DNA of 64,000 bases from Pontibacillus salicampi. GTDB taxonomy: Bacteria; Bacillota; Bacilli; Bacillales; BH030062. The notes under the pieces are model-generated. The model searched no databases. It was not told the origin of the DNA and saw nothing but the letters and a program-made list of their open reading frames with translations. Location: assembly GCF_042434395.1 (NCBI RefSeq), contig NZ_JBHLTP010000011.1:124001-188000 (forward strand). The letters run 5' to 3'. A program made the translations under genes and the position numbers. How positions within the stretch are numbered: the stretch's first letter is position 1; each line of letters opens with the position of its first letter. Below, one piece after another: positions 18,104 to 27,069 of the stretch.

Positions 18104-18146
18104 AAGGAAGGGAGCCCTCCTAATGAACAAGGCTCCCTTCCTTTTA
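18104..18146 (+). terminator. Terminator of the VanY-type gene
   Basis: 13-bp stem AAGGAAGGGAGCC/GGCTCCCTTCCTT with TTTT; may also serve the convergent gene. Confidence 0.85.
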
Positions 18147-18159
18147 ATCTTCAATATTA

Positions 18160-18405
18160 TTACTGATTGACTTTTTTCTCTGCTATTAAGTCTTCAAGAC
18201 GTTCCTTTTGGGCTACTAAATCCTCAATGGTCAAGTCTTGCTTAGGTACAGTCTGCAGCCCTTGTGCTGACTGCATACCTGACATCCCTGGATTTTGAAT
18301 AAGCTGGGATAATTGACCTTGATTTTGCTCATAAAGTCTATACCCAACTGCGCCGACCACTGTCCCTGATACAAATCCCATTAGAAAATCTTTATTCATA
18401 ACCAT
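18160..18405 (-). CDS. Small membrane-anchored accessory protein of the metal-ATPase cluster
   Basis: 81 residues: a glycine-rich membrane helix (FLMGFVSGTVVGAVGYRLY, about 7-25), a Gln/Gly/Met-rich linker and a charged C-terminal helix LTIEDLVAQKERLEDLIAEKK. AAGGAGG lies 7 bp before the first ATG. It follows the HMA-like genes on the same strand, so it may be the last gene of their operon. Not a named family I can be sure of. Confidence 0.65.
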   Translation of the reverse strand: MVMNKDFLMGFVSGTVVGAVGYRLYEQNQGQLSQLIQNPGMSGMQSAQGLQTVPKQDLTIEDLVAQKERLEDLIAEKKVNQ

Positions 18406-18502
18406 ATAACATCCTCCTTGAAATAAAAAATATGTTGCTTACGAAGTCACCACTCCCGTTAAGAAAGGAGCAAATCCTCCATAGAGATGGTTATCTCCTT
18501 TA

Positions 18503-19078
18503 TTATAAAAGCACTTTGCTTTTATTAGCATCATTAAGTAATTCCAGAGCATTTACGGCCCAAGTCACCATAGCTACATGGAGAATGTTCCCAACTCCTA
18601 GCGATAGCATGCTGACAATCCCAGTAATAACATCAGGGTGTCTAAGCTTATGATTCTCCCCATGAGAAAGTACCGTATAGGCTGTGGAGATAACAACTGC
18701 ATAATCTAACATCCCGGGTACACTCCCAGAAGACTTGTTAAGGTAAGCAACTAATAGCAGAATCCCTGTTACCAATGACCGAAGAAAATCTTTTCTTTGG
18801 TTAGGCTTAAAGTTAACCATAATATTATCCAAGGGATCGAAACGAGTCTGCTTAAAGAATAAACTAATAAAACGTAAAATGTTCTTCTTGTTGATCATCT
18901 CTTGGTTATAAGAAATAACCATTGATTGAATAATTGGTTCAATGCGGACTTGTTCAATACCTTTAATGGAAGAAAACATTTGATTGATTTGTTCGTAATC
19001 TTTTTTATCATATAAAGCAGGTATAATTAAGCGGAGTCGACCAGGTATGTCATGGATGATGGTAAAGGTTGCGTCCAT
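18503..19078 (-). CDS. HMA_2-like accessory protein with membrane C-terminus
   Basis: 191 residues. The N-terminal ferredoxin-like domain begins TIIHDIPGRLRLIIP (residues 6-20), carrying the HxxxGRxRL motif seen in all four neighbours but no CxxC metal site. The C-terminal half has two or three membrane helices (about 99-180). Its start lies 52 bp inside the end of the P-type ATPase gene, so translation is coupled. Probably a partner or regulator of the ATPase; function not established. Confidence 0.72.
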   Translation of the reverse strand: MDATFTIIHDIPGRLRLIIPALYDKKDYEQINQMFSSIKGIEQVRIEPIIQSMVISYNQEMINKKNILRFISLFFKQTRFDPLDNIMVNFKPNQRKDFLRSLVTGILLLVAYLNKSSGSVPGMLDYAVVISTAYTVLSHGENHKLRHPDVITGIVSMLSLGVGNILHVAMVTWAVNALELLNDANKSKVLL

Positions 19079-21159
19079 TCTCTTCGCTCCTCCGTAAAAA
19101 GTAATGTTGTACTATTCAGCACCACCCCTATCGTGGCAGCGTTATGAATGGCGGCTCCTACTATAGGAGGAATTATCCCTAACGCACCAAGCAGTATGGC
19201 AGCACTATTGACAGCAATTGTGATGGAAAAGTTATACATGATAGTCTTCATCGTTTTTTTTGAAAGCTGAATTACATCCGACAGTACTGCAGGATTATCC
19301 GAGGTAATGACTAAATCACTTGCTTCTACTGCAATATCCGTTCTTTTCTCTCCAAGAGTTACCCCTATATCAGCGTAGGCCAACGCTGGAGCATCATTTA
19401 TACCATCTCCTACCATCATGACAGTATTTCCTGATTCCTTGTATCTTTTTACGAACTCGGCCTTTTGATGGGGAAGTACCTCAGCAAAGTAAGCATCCAA
19501 ATGTAAATCCCTTTGTACTTGCTGAGCAACCTCCTGCTTATCCCCCGTTATCATAACCAGCTCATCTACGCCTTCCCGTCTTAGCTGATTTATGGTTCTC
19601 TTCATTCCTTCACGAATAGAGTCTTCCATGACAAGTACACCGGCTATCATTCTGTCAATGGCTACGTAAACTGTATTGGCAGATTTCACTTGCTTATCCA
19701 TAAACTTTAACCCATGTATATCTATCTTTTCTGTATGGAGGAGTCGCTTGTTCCCTACCAAGACTTCCTTCCCGCCAATTATAGCTTTGATACCATGACC
19801 TATTACTTGCTCCATATGGTTATGGTCATGATCTGGAAGTACTAACGTTTGATGATTTGCATGCTGGACAATGGCTTGCGCAATAGGGTGAGAGGAATGC
19901 TCTTCAGCAGACGCTGCATAACGAATTACTTCAGCTTCACTAAATCCATTGAACGGAACGACTTGTGTCACTTTCGGTTTACCAATTGTGATTGTTCCAG
20001 TCTTATCCAATATTGCTGTGTCGATGGTGGAGAGCTTCTCAATATATTCACCACCCTTAATAAGAGCCCCACTGCGAGCCGCTTTCCCAATGGAGGCAGA
20101 AATGGCTGTAGCTGTAGAAAGCTTGAGACCACAAACAAAGTCAATAACGAGCATATTCAGCACTCGATCGAAGCTTCTAGTCCATAGATAAAGAAGACCG
20201 GCTAACAGAAAAGATAACGGGACAAGTTTTTCAGATAGGTGATCTGCATGACTCTGAATAGGAGCCTTCTTTAGTTGTGCATCCTCTATCATCTGGACAA
20301 TACGAGACACAGCGGTTTCGTCTCCTACTCTTTCTACTTGTACTCTAATATTTCCCGATTTGACGATGGTGCCGGCATATACTGAATCATGCATACCAAC
20401 CTCTTTTGGTACATATTCTCCTGTAATGGACGATTCATCCACACATGCCCATCCACCAACGATAGAGCCATCTGCTGATATTTTTTCCCCTTCAAAAACC
20501 GCTATATGATCCCCTGCCCGAATGTCATATATCGACACTTTTCTCTCTTCTTTTTCATCTATTACTTTCCATACATGTGCTACATCCATGTGTAACATAT
20601 CTCTCACATAGTTCCTGGTTCTATTTGCAGTCATTTCTGTTATTATTTCACTTAATGTAGACATGAACATAATGACCAAAGCGGATTTAGGACTTCCTTT
20701 ACATAAAGACGCAAAGATAGCAGTCGCACTCAGTGTGTCCGCATTAGGCTTATGCTCCTTCAGCATGCTTATGGTTCCCTGCTTAAGGATATGACGGGAA
20801 GCATATAGACTAGCAATTGCTCCTGGTCGGAGCAGCACTTTTATCCCAAGCCACGAGCGCATAGGAAACAACAAATCAATGACCAATGCCCCTAAACTGA
20901 TAGCCATATCCTTCTTATAAGGATGAGTAATTGCGAGTATTGGAGACGGCTTTGGCTTGGGGTATATAGATAGCAATTCACTGGGAGTAATGGACGACTC
21001 GTGATGTAAAAGGATAGTCCGACTATAGGGGGAAACAATCGCAGAATATACACCTGGATAAGCTCTGAACCTTGCTTCCACTATAGGGACAGGTTCCTTT
21101 GTAGTAAGCTTCAATCTTGTTCTTCCACTTACATGATGCACCACTTGATTCTGCAGCAC
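19027..21159 (-). CDS. P-type (P1B-like) metal ATPase with a non-canonical VCG motif
   Basis: 710 residues. An N-terminal HMA_2-like segment HHVSGRTRLKL (8-18) is followed by membrane helices, TGE actuator loop (247-249), phosphorylation motif DKTGT (385-389), SSHP (422-425) and GDGIND hinge near 600. These define a P1B-like pump. The membrane metal motif, normally CPC/CPx, is instead FVCGLKLSTA (C343), so substrate cannot be read from the CPx rules. CtpC-like or other atypical metal exporters are possible. Flanked by HMA-like partner genes with overlapping ends. Confidence 0.85.
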   Translation of the reverse strand: MLQNQVVHHVSGRTRLKLTTKEPVPIVEARFRAYPGVYSAIVSPYSRTILLHHESSITPSELLSIYPKPKPSPILAITHPYKKDMAISLGALVIDLLFPMRSWLGIKVLLRPGAIASLYASRHILKQGTISMLKEHKPNADTLSATAIFASLCKGSPKSALVIMFMSTLSEIITEMTANRTRNYVRDMLHMDVAHVWKVIDEKEERKVSIYDIRAGDHIAVFEGEKISADGSIVGGWACVDESSITGEYVPKEVGMHDSVYAGTIVKSGNIRVQVERVGDETAVSRIVQMIEDAQLKKAPIQSHADHLSEKLVPLSFLLAGLLYLWTRSFDRVLNMLVIDFVCGLKLSTATAISASIGKAARSGALIKGGEYIEKLSTIDTAILDKTGTITIGKPKVTQVVPFNGFSEAEVIRYAASAEEHSSHPIAQAIVQHANHQTLVLPDHDHNHMEQVIGHGIKAIIGGKEVLVGNKRLLHTEKIDIHGLKFMDKQVKSANTVYVAIDRMIAGVLVMEDSIREGMKRTINQLRREGVDELVMITGDKQEVAQQVQRDLHLDAYFAEVLPHQKAEFVKRYKESGNTVMMVGDGINDAPALAYADIGVTLGEKRTDIAVEASDLVITSDNPAVLSDVIQLSKKTMKTIMYNFSITIAVNSAAILLGALGIIPPIVGAAIHNAATIGVVLNSTTLLFTEERREWTQPLPSSMTYLVDSA

Positions 21160-21689
21160 TACCTTTCACCGCTCTCTTTAGTCATTAGCGTGTATGCCCA
21201 AAACAATAAGCTACTGGCAAATGCGGGGTTAGCAGCAAATCCAGTCGTCCCCTTCATGAGTAGAAAGAGAGTGAGCAACGAATCTATATCTGCTTTTCCG
21301 CCTGTTTGTTTTTTTACAAGGTGGTCTACGGAAGAAAGCCCGTTTCTCATGGATGCCTTCATCGCAGCCTCAGTATATCTATAGGCATCTGTCGATATAT
21401 TTACAGCAGCTTGCACAATCTCATCAAATTGTTCAGATGTTAAATAGGGTGTTGTAAACTCAAGCAGTAAGCTACCAGTAATGCCAGAAGCTCTAACGGA
21501 CTGCACAATAGGAAAGTATGAAAATTGCTCCTCTAGCTCTTCAGCAATTGTATGGTTCTTCCAATGATTACACTGCAACCTTACGCGTCCAGGCATTGCA
21601 TGAAGCACCTGTACCTTCTGGTCCTTCAGCCTTTTCATTATGCTCGGAGCTGCAAGAGACGCGCCTATACCAAGAATGGATTGTATCAT
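21159..21689 (-). CDS. HMA_2-like accessory protein
   Basis: 176 residues with the motif LHAMPGRVRLQCNHW at about 29-43 and a ferredoxin-like fold pattern after it. The middle is rich in Thr/Ala, and a weak hydrophobic segment (about 139-167) may associate with the membrane. It overlaps the ATPase start by one base and the upstream gene by four. Likely a periphery subunit or metal-sensing partner of the pump. Confidence 0.7.
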   Translation of the reverse strand: MIQSILGIGASLAAPSIMKRLKDQKVQVLHAMPGRVRLQCNHWKNHTIAEELEEQFSYFPIVQSVRASGITGSLLLEFTTPYLTSEQFDEIVQAAVNISTDAYRYTEAAMKASMRNGLSSVDHLVKKQTGGKADIDSLLTLFLLMKGTTGFAANPAFASSLLFWAYTLMTKESGER

Positions 21690-22015
21690 AGCCTAGCCAC
21701 TTCTTCTGTTATGACTTCATTGTGTATCCGATGAACAGTATGTATCCATTGCTCAATCTGCTCTTCTTGTACATTTGAACTAGGGTCATATTCTACTAGG
21801 ATCGTCCCAGTTTCTTTAGTGTGTCGTACCGATCGTATTTTCGCTTCTCGTTCAAGCTCAGGCATTAATCGCTGCACTATTTTGGATTGTCCTTCCCAAT
21901 ATGGAGACGCTAAACGCACTCTACCAGGAATAAAGTGTTTTACGGTTATTTGATAGTTTGCCAGCATTTTTTCTACTTTTCTAAGAAAAAAAACCTGCTT
22001 TACCTTAGATAGCAT
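21686..22015 (-). CDS. HMA_2-like accessory protein, first gene of the operon
   Basis: 109 residues with VKHFIPGRVRLASPYW (motif HxxxGRxRL) at about residues 25-40. A TTG at 22045 is in frame, but AAGGAG sits 6 bp before ATG at 22015. On the minus strand TATAAT lies just upstream, with TTGTAA 15 bp before it. It has no CxxC. Together with the next three genes it forms a compact translationally coupled set. Confidence 0.72.
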   Translation of the reverse strand: MLSKVKQVFFLRKVEKMLANYQITVKHFIPGRVRLASPYWEGQSKIVQRLMPELEREAKIRSVRHTKETGTILVEYDPSSNVQEEQIEQWIHTVHRIHNEVITEEVARL

Positions 22016-22140
22016 AGGAAGCTCCTTTACAGAATCTTTATCCAACTTTAATAATATATTATAGTTAATGGTATTTTATTACAAGTTATAATTTTACTAG
22101 TTTCCATTTCTACCATTCTGCTACGGTTATCTTGATAGGA

Positions 22141-22173
22141 TTAAAAGAACCTCAGATGTCACTACATCTGAGG
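22141..22173 (-). terminator. Terminator of the EamA gene at 22176
   Basis: Perfect 10-bp stem CCTCAGATGT/ACATCTGAGG with a 4-nt loop, then TTCTTTT on the minus strand. Confidence 0.85.
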
Positions 22174-22175
22174 CT

Positions 22176-23072
22176 TCACGGTGTTTTATTATAGGATGTA
22201 CGCAGGTTTGGCAAAAGGATAGCAAATAATATGACCACTACCCCTAGCCATTGCACCCACAGGACTGTCTCCTGTAATACAAAGGCTGACAGTAACACAG
22301 CAACAGGTAATTCTGCCGAGCCTATTATACTGCCAAGTGCTGAACCAATCCTAGGCATTCCATAAGAGAACAACAAGGGGGGCAAAAAGACGCCAAAGAT
22401 ACCTAGCAGTACTCCTTTTGTTCCGAAATCTACAAATGATATTGGGTGTGTGTCCAGTAATGAAGGCAGGAATATAAATGTCACTATTACAAGACTTCCT
22501 GTTACCATATGATAGCTCCGCTGCAGAAACGGCAAACTAGGCAATACTTTAGCATTAGCCCTAATAAACAAAGCGAAGGATAAAGCTGCAAGTAATCCGA
22601 ATATGATACCAGAAACATTCCAACTAACCGATACTTCCGACATTCCAATACCAGTACCGAGAACAGTACCAACTGCCAATAAGATAAGTGCGGTTACCGT
22701 ATTCCGTTCTGGCATTATTTTACGTGCGGCACAATCTATAACGACTCCAATCCACACAAACTGAAATAGTAAAATAATGGCCAAAGAGGCATCTACAGTT
22801 AGTAGTGATCGGTAATAAAAAATGCCAACTAATCCTGTTGGGACACCCGCAAGCATGAGCAAAAGTCTATCCTTCCACCGGAGACGATGAAGGTGGGTAA
22901 AAGGAAGAAGGACCCATAACAGGAACCACCCTATTCCAAATTGTCCAACTGTAACTACTGCTGGGCTAAACCCTTCCTCATAAGCTAACTTGACTATAGT
23001 GGAGAGAACGCCATATGAGCAGGAGCCGATAAATACTGCTATTACATACTTCACTATGTTTGCAGAGGGCAT
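22176..23072 (-). CDS. EamA/DMT-family transporter
   Basis: 298 residues with ten membrane helices in two EamA halves. The N-terminus IVKYVIAVFIGSCSYGVLSTIVKLAYEEGFSPAVVTVGQF resembles YcxC/YdeD-like DMT proteins. Metabolite exporter of unknown substrate. It follows a 53-aa membrane peptide gene by 3 bp and ends at a strong terminator, so three genes (23234, 23076, 22176) probably form one unit. Confidence 0.82.
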   Translation of the reverse strand: MPSANIVKYVIAVFIGSCSYGVLSTIVKLAYEEGFSPAVVTVGQFGIGWFLLWVLLPFTHLHRLRWKDRLLLMLAGVPTGLVGIFYYRSLLTVDASLAIILLFQFVWIGVVIDCAARKIMPERNTVTALILLAVGTVLGTGIGMSEVSVSWNVSGIIFGLLAALSFALFIRANAKVLPSLPFLQRSYHMVTGSLVIVTFIFLPSLLDTHPISFVDFGTKGVLLGIFGVFLPPLLFSYGMPRIGSALGSIIGSAELPVAVLLSAFVLQETVLWVQWLGVVVILFAILLPNLRTSYNKTP

Positions 23073-23075
23073 TAG

Positions 23076-23237
23076 TTACCCTTTCCTCTCTCTTCTCCGT
23101 TTAACGATGTCATATCCAAACAATGCAACAGGAGGCATAAATACAACAAAAGGTTTGTAAGAGGATGGTAAAATAATTAATAAAACAATACCTGCAATAA
23201 ATATAAGCAAAAAGAACATTTTCTTAGATAGCTTCAA
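23076..23237 (-). CDS. 53-residue membrane peptide
   Basis: TTG start overlaps the stop codon of the preceding gene (TTGA), 7 bp after AGGAAG. The peptide has a basic N-terminus KLSKKMF, a membrane helix LLIFIAGIVLLIIL, a second hydrophobic segment FVVFMPPVALFG and the basic tail DIVKRRRERKG. Coupling to both neighbours supports real translation. Function unknown. Confidence 0.6.
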   Translation of the reverse strand: MKLSKKMFFLLIFIAGIVLLIILPSSYKPFVVFMPPVALFGYDIVKRRRERKG

Positions 23238-23980
23238 CCTATTTCTTCCTTTCTATAAGAGCTATTGATGACAAATACGATACTGTATTGATAGAAACGG
23301 AATTGAGCATATCCACATCCGATCGCAATCAAGTGTCCAGGACTTCTTTCCTCTACATAAAATTGTTCCTCTATTGGTACCTTCCATAAGAAGTGCTTCG
23401 TACTAAGATAGGTCCCCGCATCACTCGCTTGGGATCTGCACTTTTTACTAGACAGCTTTAAGCTATTCCCACATTGCTCCAGCTGTAAAATGCCCAATAG
23501 TGTTGCCCCTGGTAAAGGAAGCCCGATATTCATGTAGGTGCTGTTGCCTGTACGATGATAGGAGTAAATAGCTACAAAGCACACCTTCCCGTTGATTTTC
23601 CGAATCCACGCTCGAGGAGAGATTCTACCATCATCCTCTTCCTTAATAGGCACAATTGCTCCTGTCATTTCCATCTCTTCGTTGGATAATGGAAGGTTAA
23701 TTTGTTTTAGTATCATACTCACTACCCGATACACTGCCGCAAACGGCTTAAACCAAGTATGCCATTTCACTTTAGCAAACAAGGCATAGTTGTTCGTATT
23801 TTCATAAAAATCTCGTATCGTACTAGACATACTATCTACCGCTATATCTTTTTCATATACGCTAAAATCATCAACAAGGCCTTTATATGCCAATCCTGAA
23901 GCAATATGATTATGTAAGACCCTTTCCCCAATAGGAAACCTACCTCTTATTTGACTAATCGGAAATGTGAAATTCTTCAT
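23234..23980 (-). CDS. Conserved protein of unknown function
   Basis: 248 residues, no signal peptide and no clear membrane helix. Distinct stretches are DFYENTNNYALFAKVKWHTWFKPFAAVYR (about 67-95) and LPLPGATLLGILQLEQ. It vaguely recalls the soluble C-terminal part of B. subtilis YndJ, but I cannot assert this. First gene of a coupled set with a membrane peptide and an EamA transporter. Confidence 0.6.
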   Translation of the reverse strand: MKNFTFPISQIRGRFPIGERVLHNHIASGLAYKGLVDDFSVYEKDIAVDSMSSTIRDFYENTNNYALFAKVKWHTWFKPFAAVYRVVSMILKQINLPLSNEEMEMTGAIVPIKEEDDGRISPRAWIRKINGKVCFVAIYSYHRTGNSTYMNIGLPLPGATLLGILQLEQCGNSLKLSSKKCRSQASDAGTYLSTKHFLWKVPIEEQFYVEERSPGHLIAIGCGYAQFRFYQYSIVFVINSSYRKEEIG

Positions 23981-24063
23981 TTATGTCTATCCTTTCCAAT
24001 CCATACCCTATTGTACCATGCATTGATTTGAGGTTGTACGATTTTAAGAGACAACCCTACGGT

Positions 24064-25182
24064 TTACCTCAAGGCTTTACAGACGTCATAATTTGATAAG
24101 TGCAAAGTTGTTACATCATCCATTACGAGGGCGGCTAGTTCCTTCCCAACAAAAGGGCCGCTCGTTAATCCAGAAGCACCTAAGCCATTTGCTGTATATA
24201 AGTTGGCATAACCAGGCACTTTTCCGATTACGGGTAAGGAATCGGGAGTAAAAGGACGGAATCCTACTTTAGTTTCCACATATTCACAGTCAGAAAATCC
24301 AGGAGCTACCTTAAAAGCTTTATTTAATACTTCATACACCCCGCCAGCAGTTACTCTCGTATCATTCACTCCGTCTTCTGCGGTTGCCCCAACTACGATT
24401 TGTCCGTTACCAAAGGTGAGAAAATATTGACCAAATGGGGGCATGACTACTGGCCAATCGTCTGTTTGGAACTCGTTGGTTTGCAAGTGAATGATTTGAG
24501 CCTTTTGATAGGTAACCTGAAAGGACAGCCCTAGTGGCTCTAACAATTGTTTCGCCCATGCTCCACCGGTCACCAATACATCATCCGCAACTACCTCTTT
24601 GCCATTAACTATTACACCCACTTGCTCGTCCTCTTCATGTGTCAGCTGTGCCTGGCCATGAACACGAACAGCACCATGCTTCTCAGCTGCTTGAATAAGA
24701 GCATCACGCATAGCTCTACCGTTTACTCTCGCTCCTCCACCAATATGCAAAGCGGAATATTCATCGGCTAATAATGGAAATAAGGCATGCGTCTCCTCCC
24801 TGGAAAGCTTTGTAATGCTCCCCATTTCTGGCGTGTCCTCTCTTCTTTCCAATGCGAGTTCAAATTTGCGTTGAAGCATTGATTCCTTACCTTCACCAAA
24901 AATATTAATGGCTCCAACCTTCTTATAACCTGTTTCTGCTTCTCCATCTTCTTGAAGGGAACCAACGAGAGTAGGATAATACCTAGCCCCCTCTGTTACA
25001 AGATGGTACCATTCACTATTTCGCCGCTTTGTTAACCAAGGGCACACAATACCCGCCGCAGCTTCTGTTGCCTGACCTGGATGCTTTCTATCTATAATCG
25101 TAACAGCTGCTCCATTTTTTGCTAAATGGTACGCTGTAGATGCTCCTAGAATCCCTGCTCCTATAACTATATATGATTTCAC
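24064..25182 (-). CDS. FAD-dependent D-amino-acid/glycine oxidase-like oxidoreductase
   Basis: 372 residues. The FAD-binding motif VIGAGILGASTAYHLAKNGAAVTIIDR lies at the N-terminus. The C-terminus carries the DadA/ThiO-family pattern VGFRPFTPDSLPVIGKVPGYANLYTANGLGASGLTSGP. Expected to oxidise a secondary or D-amino acid. A GTG further upstream is part of the AGGTG ribosome site; the GTG at 25182, 6 bp after it, is the likely start. No thi genes are near, so ThiO function is not supported. Confidence 0.8.
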   Translation of the reverse strand: MKSYIVIGAGILGASTAYHLAKNGAAVTIIDRKHPGQATEAAAGIVCPWLTKRRNSEWYHLVTEGARYYPTLVGSLQEDGEAETGYKKVGAINIFGEGKESMLQRKFELALERREDTPEMGSITKLSREETHALFPLLADEYSALHIGGGARVNGRAMRDALIQAAEKHGAVRVHGQAQLTHEEDEQVGVIVNGKEVVADDVLVTGGAWAKQLLEPLGLSFQVTYQKAQIIHLQTNEFQTDDWPVVMPPFGQYFLTFGNGQIVVGATAEDGVNDTRVTAGGVYEVLNKAFKVAPGFSDCEYVETKVGFRPFTPDSLPVIGKVPGYANLYTANGLGASGLTSGPFVGKELAALVMDDVTTLHLSNYDVCKALR

Positions 25183-25256
25183 GAATAACACCTGCTTCTG
25201 TAAATTCTAATAAGCAATTGTACATCATTAAGTCTATATACTCAATTTTTGCTCCT

Positions 25257-25284
25257 GAATGATCCATCATGACAACTCTACCGT
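25257..25284 (+). promoter_or_regulatory. Putative ECF-type promoter of the sigma factor operon
   Basis: GAATGATCCA (25257-25266), 14-nt spacer, CCGT (25281-25284). The same two blocks with the same spacer occur at 27006-27033 before the surface-protein gene. Blocks and spacing look like an ECF -35/-10 pair, implying autoregulation. Confidence 0.6.
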
Positions 25285-25367
25285 ATCTCATTATATAGAA
25301 GCTCCTATTTTGAATGGAAGTTAAAATAGTATATCCTAGGAATAAATACATGTATAAGGAGATTCTC

Positions 25368-25928
25368 ATGAGTGAACGAGATATTGAGCTTTATGAAAAA
25401 GTAACAAAGCAAGATAAGCAAGCTCTCGAACAGCTGTATGATCGGTATGAGAAGCTGTTATTCTCCTTTGCCTACCGGATGACAAACCGACGGGATTTGG
25501 CAGAGGAAATAGTACAGGATGTGTTCCTTAAGCTTTGGACAAAGCCAGGATTATATGATTCCTCTAAAGGGAAATTCTCATCATGGCTTTTAACTATTAC
25601 TAGAAATAAAAGCATAGACGAAATGCGAAAGAAAAATGAAAACACGTATGAAATGGATGAAAGAGATTCCTTACATGAGGATCAACCCTCTATTGATGAT
25701 CAAGTTATTTGGAAGGAAGAAGGAGAAAATCTCAAGGAAGCAATTCACACACTTGGAACAGAGCAACAGGAGATTATTGAATTATTTTACTTTAAAGGAT
25801 TTTCACAAGCTAAAATTGCCGACAAGGTTCAGATACCTCTTGGAACGGTTAAAGGAAGATTAAGGATGGCATTAAAACACCTAAGAAAGCATGTAGATGT
25901 CACAAAACAAGGGAGGGCCAGCAGATGA
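25368..25928 (+). CDS. ECF RNA polymerase sigma factor
   Basis: 186 residues. Sigma region 2 reads LYDRYEKLLFSFAYRMTNRRDLAEEIVQDVFLKLW (about 20-54) and region 4 reads LGTEQQEIIELFYFKGFSQAKIADKVQIPLGTVKGRLRMALKHLRK (about 124-170). There is no region 3, as in ECF factors of the RpoE/SigK-like group. AAGGAG lies 6 bp before ATG at 25368; the frame is open further upstream, but without a ribosome site. Its stop overlaps the anti-sigma start (ATGA). Confidence 0.93.
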   Translation: MSERDIELYEKVTKQDKQALEQLYDRYEKLLFSFAYRMTNRRDLAEEIVQDVFLKLWTKPGLYDSSKGKFSSWLLTITRNKSIDEMRKKNENTYEMDERDSLHEDQPSIDDQVIWKEEGENLKEAIHTLGTEQQEIIELFYFKGFSQAKIADKVQIPLGTVKGRLRMALKHLRKHVDVTKQGRASR

Positions 25929-26740
25929 GTAGTAATAGACAGTGCGATTTGTTATTAGATTATATGAATCAAACATTAACAGAGGAAGACAAAAAACAAT
26001 TTGAAGCACATTTGCAAACGTGCGAAAGCTGTCAGGAAGAATGGAAAGAGTTTCAGGAGCTGACTGCCGACCTCCCTTATAGTGTGGAACCTGTCGAACC
26101 AAACGATGGCATGAAGCAAAGAGTGCTTCACCATGTTCTTGAACAGCCAGTAGAAGCAATCAGAGACACAGAAGATAAACACACAGAAGAAGCTCAGCCA
26201 TCCCATGCGGAGATGGAGAAAAAAGAAACCACTGAAACACAAGCAACACTGACAGACCTAGCTGCAAAAAGATCATCAAAGAAATGGCTCCAGCCTTTAC
26301 TTGCTGCCGCCCTCTTATTATCTGTTGCGGGAAACGCATATTTTATAGCAACATCAGGTAGTGATACGGAGATTTCCTTGCCAGAAGAGGGTAATGTCAA
26401 TGAAGTACTTGCAAATATTGAACTTGCAGCATCTGAAGGCTATGAGAGCAACGCCCAAGCAGCAATGATTCAACAAGAAAGTAATGTCTCCCTTGTGCTC
26501 CAGGCCAATAATCTTAAAGACCTTTCTGGAGAAGAAGCTTATCAGGTTTGGTTAATTGATAAACAAGGAGAGAAATTTAGAGCTGGCACTTTTGCTCCTA
26601 ACCAACAAGGAGAAGGTGGCGTAATCCATCCGGTCACCATAGATGGAGATCACGAATGGGATACCATAGCCGTTACGTTAGAGCCTACTCCCCATAGTGA
26701 ACAGCCTAAAGGGAATATCGTGATGGCTTCTAAATTATAG
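25925..26740 (+). CDS. Membrane anti-sigma factor, ZAS plus RskA-like domain
   Basis: 271 residues. An N-terminal zinc anti-sigma motif HLQTCESC (H29, C33, C36) is followed by an acidic linker. A membrane helix (about 121-143) and an extracytoplasmic C-terminal domain with RskA signatures (EAYQVWLIDKQGEKFRAGTFAP, then VTLEPTPHSEQPKGNIVMAS) come next. It would hold the upstream sigma factor inactive and release it after signal-dependent proteolysis. Four-base overlap with the sigma gene. Confidence 0.9.
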   Translation: MSSNRQCDLLLDYMNQTLTEEDKKQFEAHLQTCESCQEEWKEFQELTADLPYSVEPVEPNDGMKQRVLHHVLEQPVEAIRDTEDKHTEEAQPSHAEMEKKETTETQATLTDLAAKRSSKKWLQPLLAAALLLSVAGNAYFIATSGSDTEISLPEEGNVNEVLANIELAASEGYESNAQAAMIQQESNVSLVLQANNLKDLSGEEAYQVWLIDKQGEKFRAGTFAPNQQGEGGVIHPVTIDGDHEWDTIAVTLEPTPHSEQPKGNIVMASKL

Positions 26741-26758
26741 TTAAGAAGAGAACATCAG

Positions 26759-26795
26759 AAAACCGTCCAGCATAGTAGCCCTGGACGGTTTGTTT
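26759..26795 (+). terminator. Terminator of the sigma/anti-sigma operon
   Basis: 11-bp stem AAACCGTCCAG/CTGGACGGTTT with TGTTT, separating this operon from the surface-protein gene. Confidence 0.85.
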
Positions 26796-26812
26796 AATTT
26801 TTGTCTCCCACA

Positions 26813-26842
26813 TTTATCTCGAATTCAAGCCTTCTGCATAAG
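26813..26842. repeat. Short dispersed repeat, copy A
   Basis: TTTATCTCGAATTCAAGCCTTC... matches segments at 31455 and 51287 (consensus ATCTSGAATYCAARYCTTCYRCATAAG). Non-coding in all three places. Confidence 0.5.
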
Positions 26843-27005
26843 GACGTTTTTAGAAATATCAACTCTATTACCCTCATAACCTTTCCAATACATAATTTCA
26901 CTATTTACATGAACCAGTTTAAGAAGTGAAAAACCTGTTGCATCCGTTATTCTAACCCTTATTTTCTGCTTTGAATTATATAAACTTCAAAAGAATTTCA
27001 AAAAA

Positions 27006-27033
27006 GAATGATCCAATAACTAATCTCTTCCGT
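27006..27033 (+). promoter_or_regulatory. Putative ECF-type promoter of the surface-protein gene
   Basis: GAATGATCCA (27006-27015), exactly 14 nt, then CCGT (27030-27033), as at 25257-25284. Places transcription start about 30 nt before the ATG at 27070. Confidence 0.6.
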
Positions 27034-27069
27034 TAGCTTAGTAACTAATTAAAAAGGAGAGATTTATTC

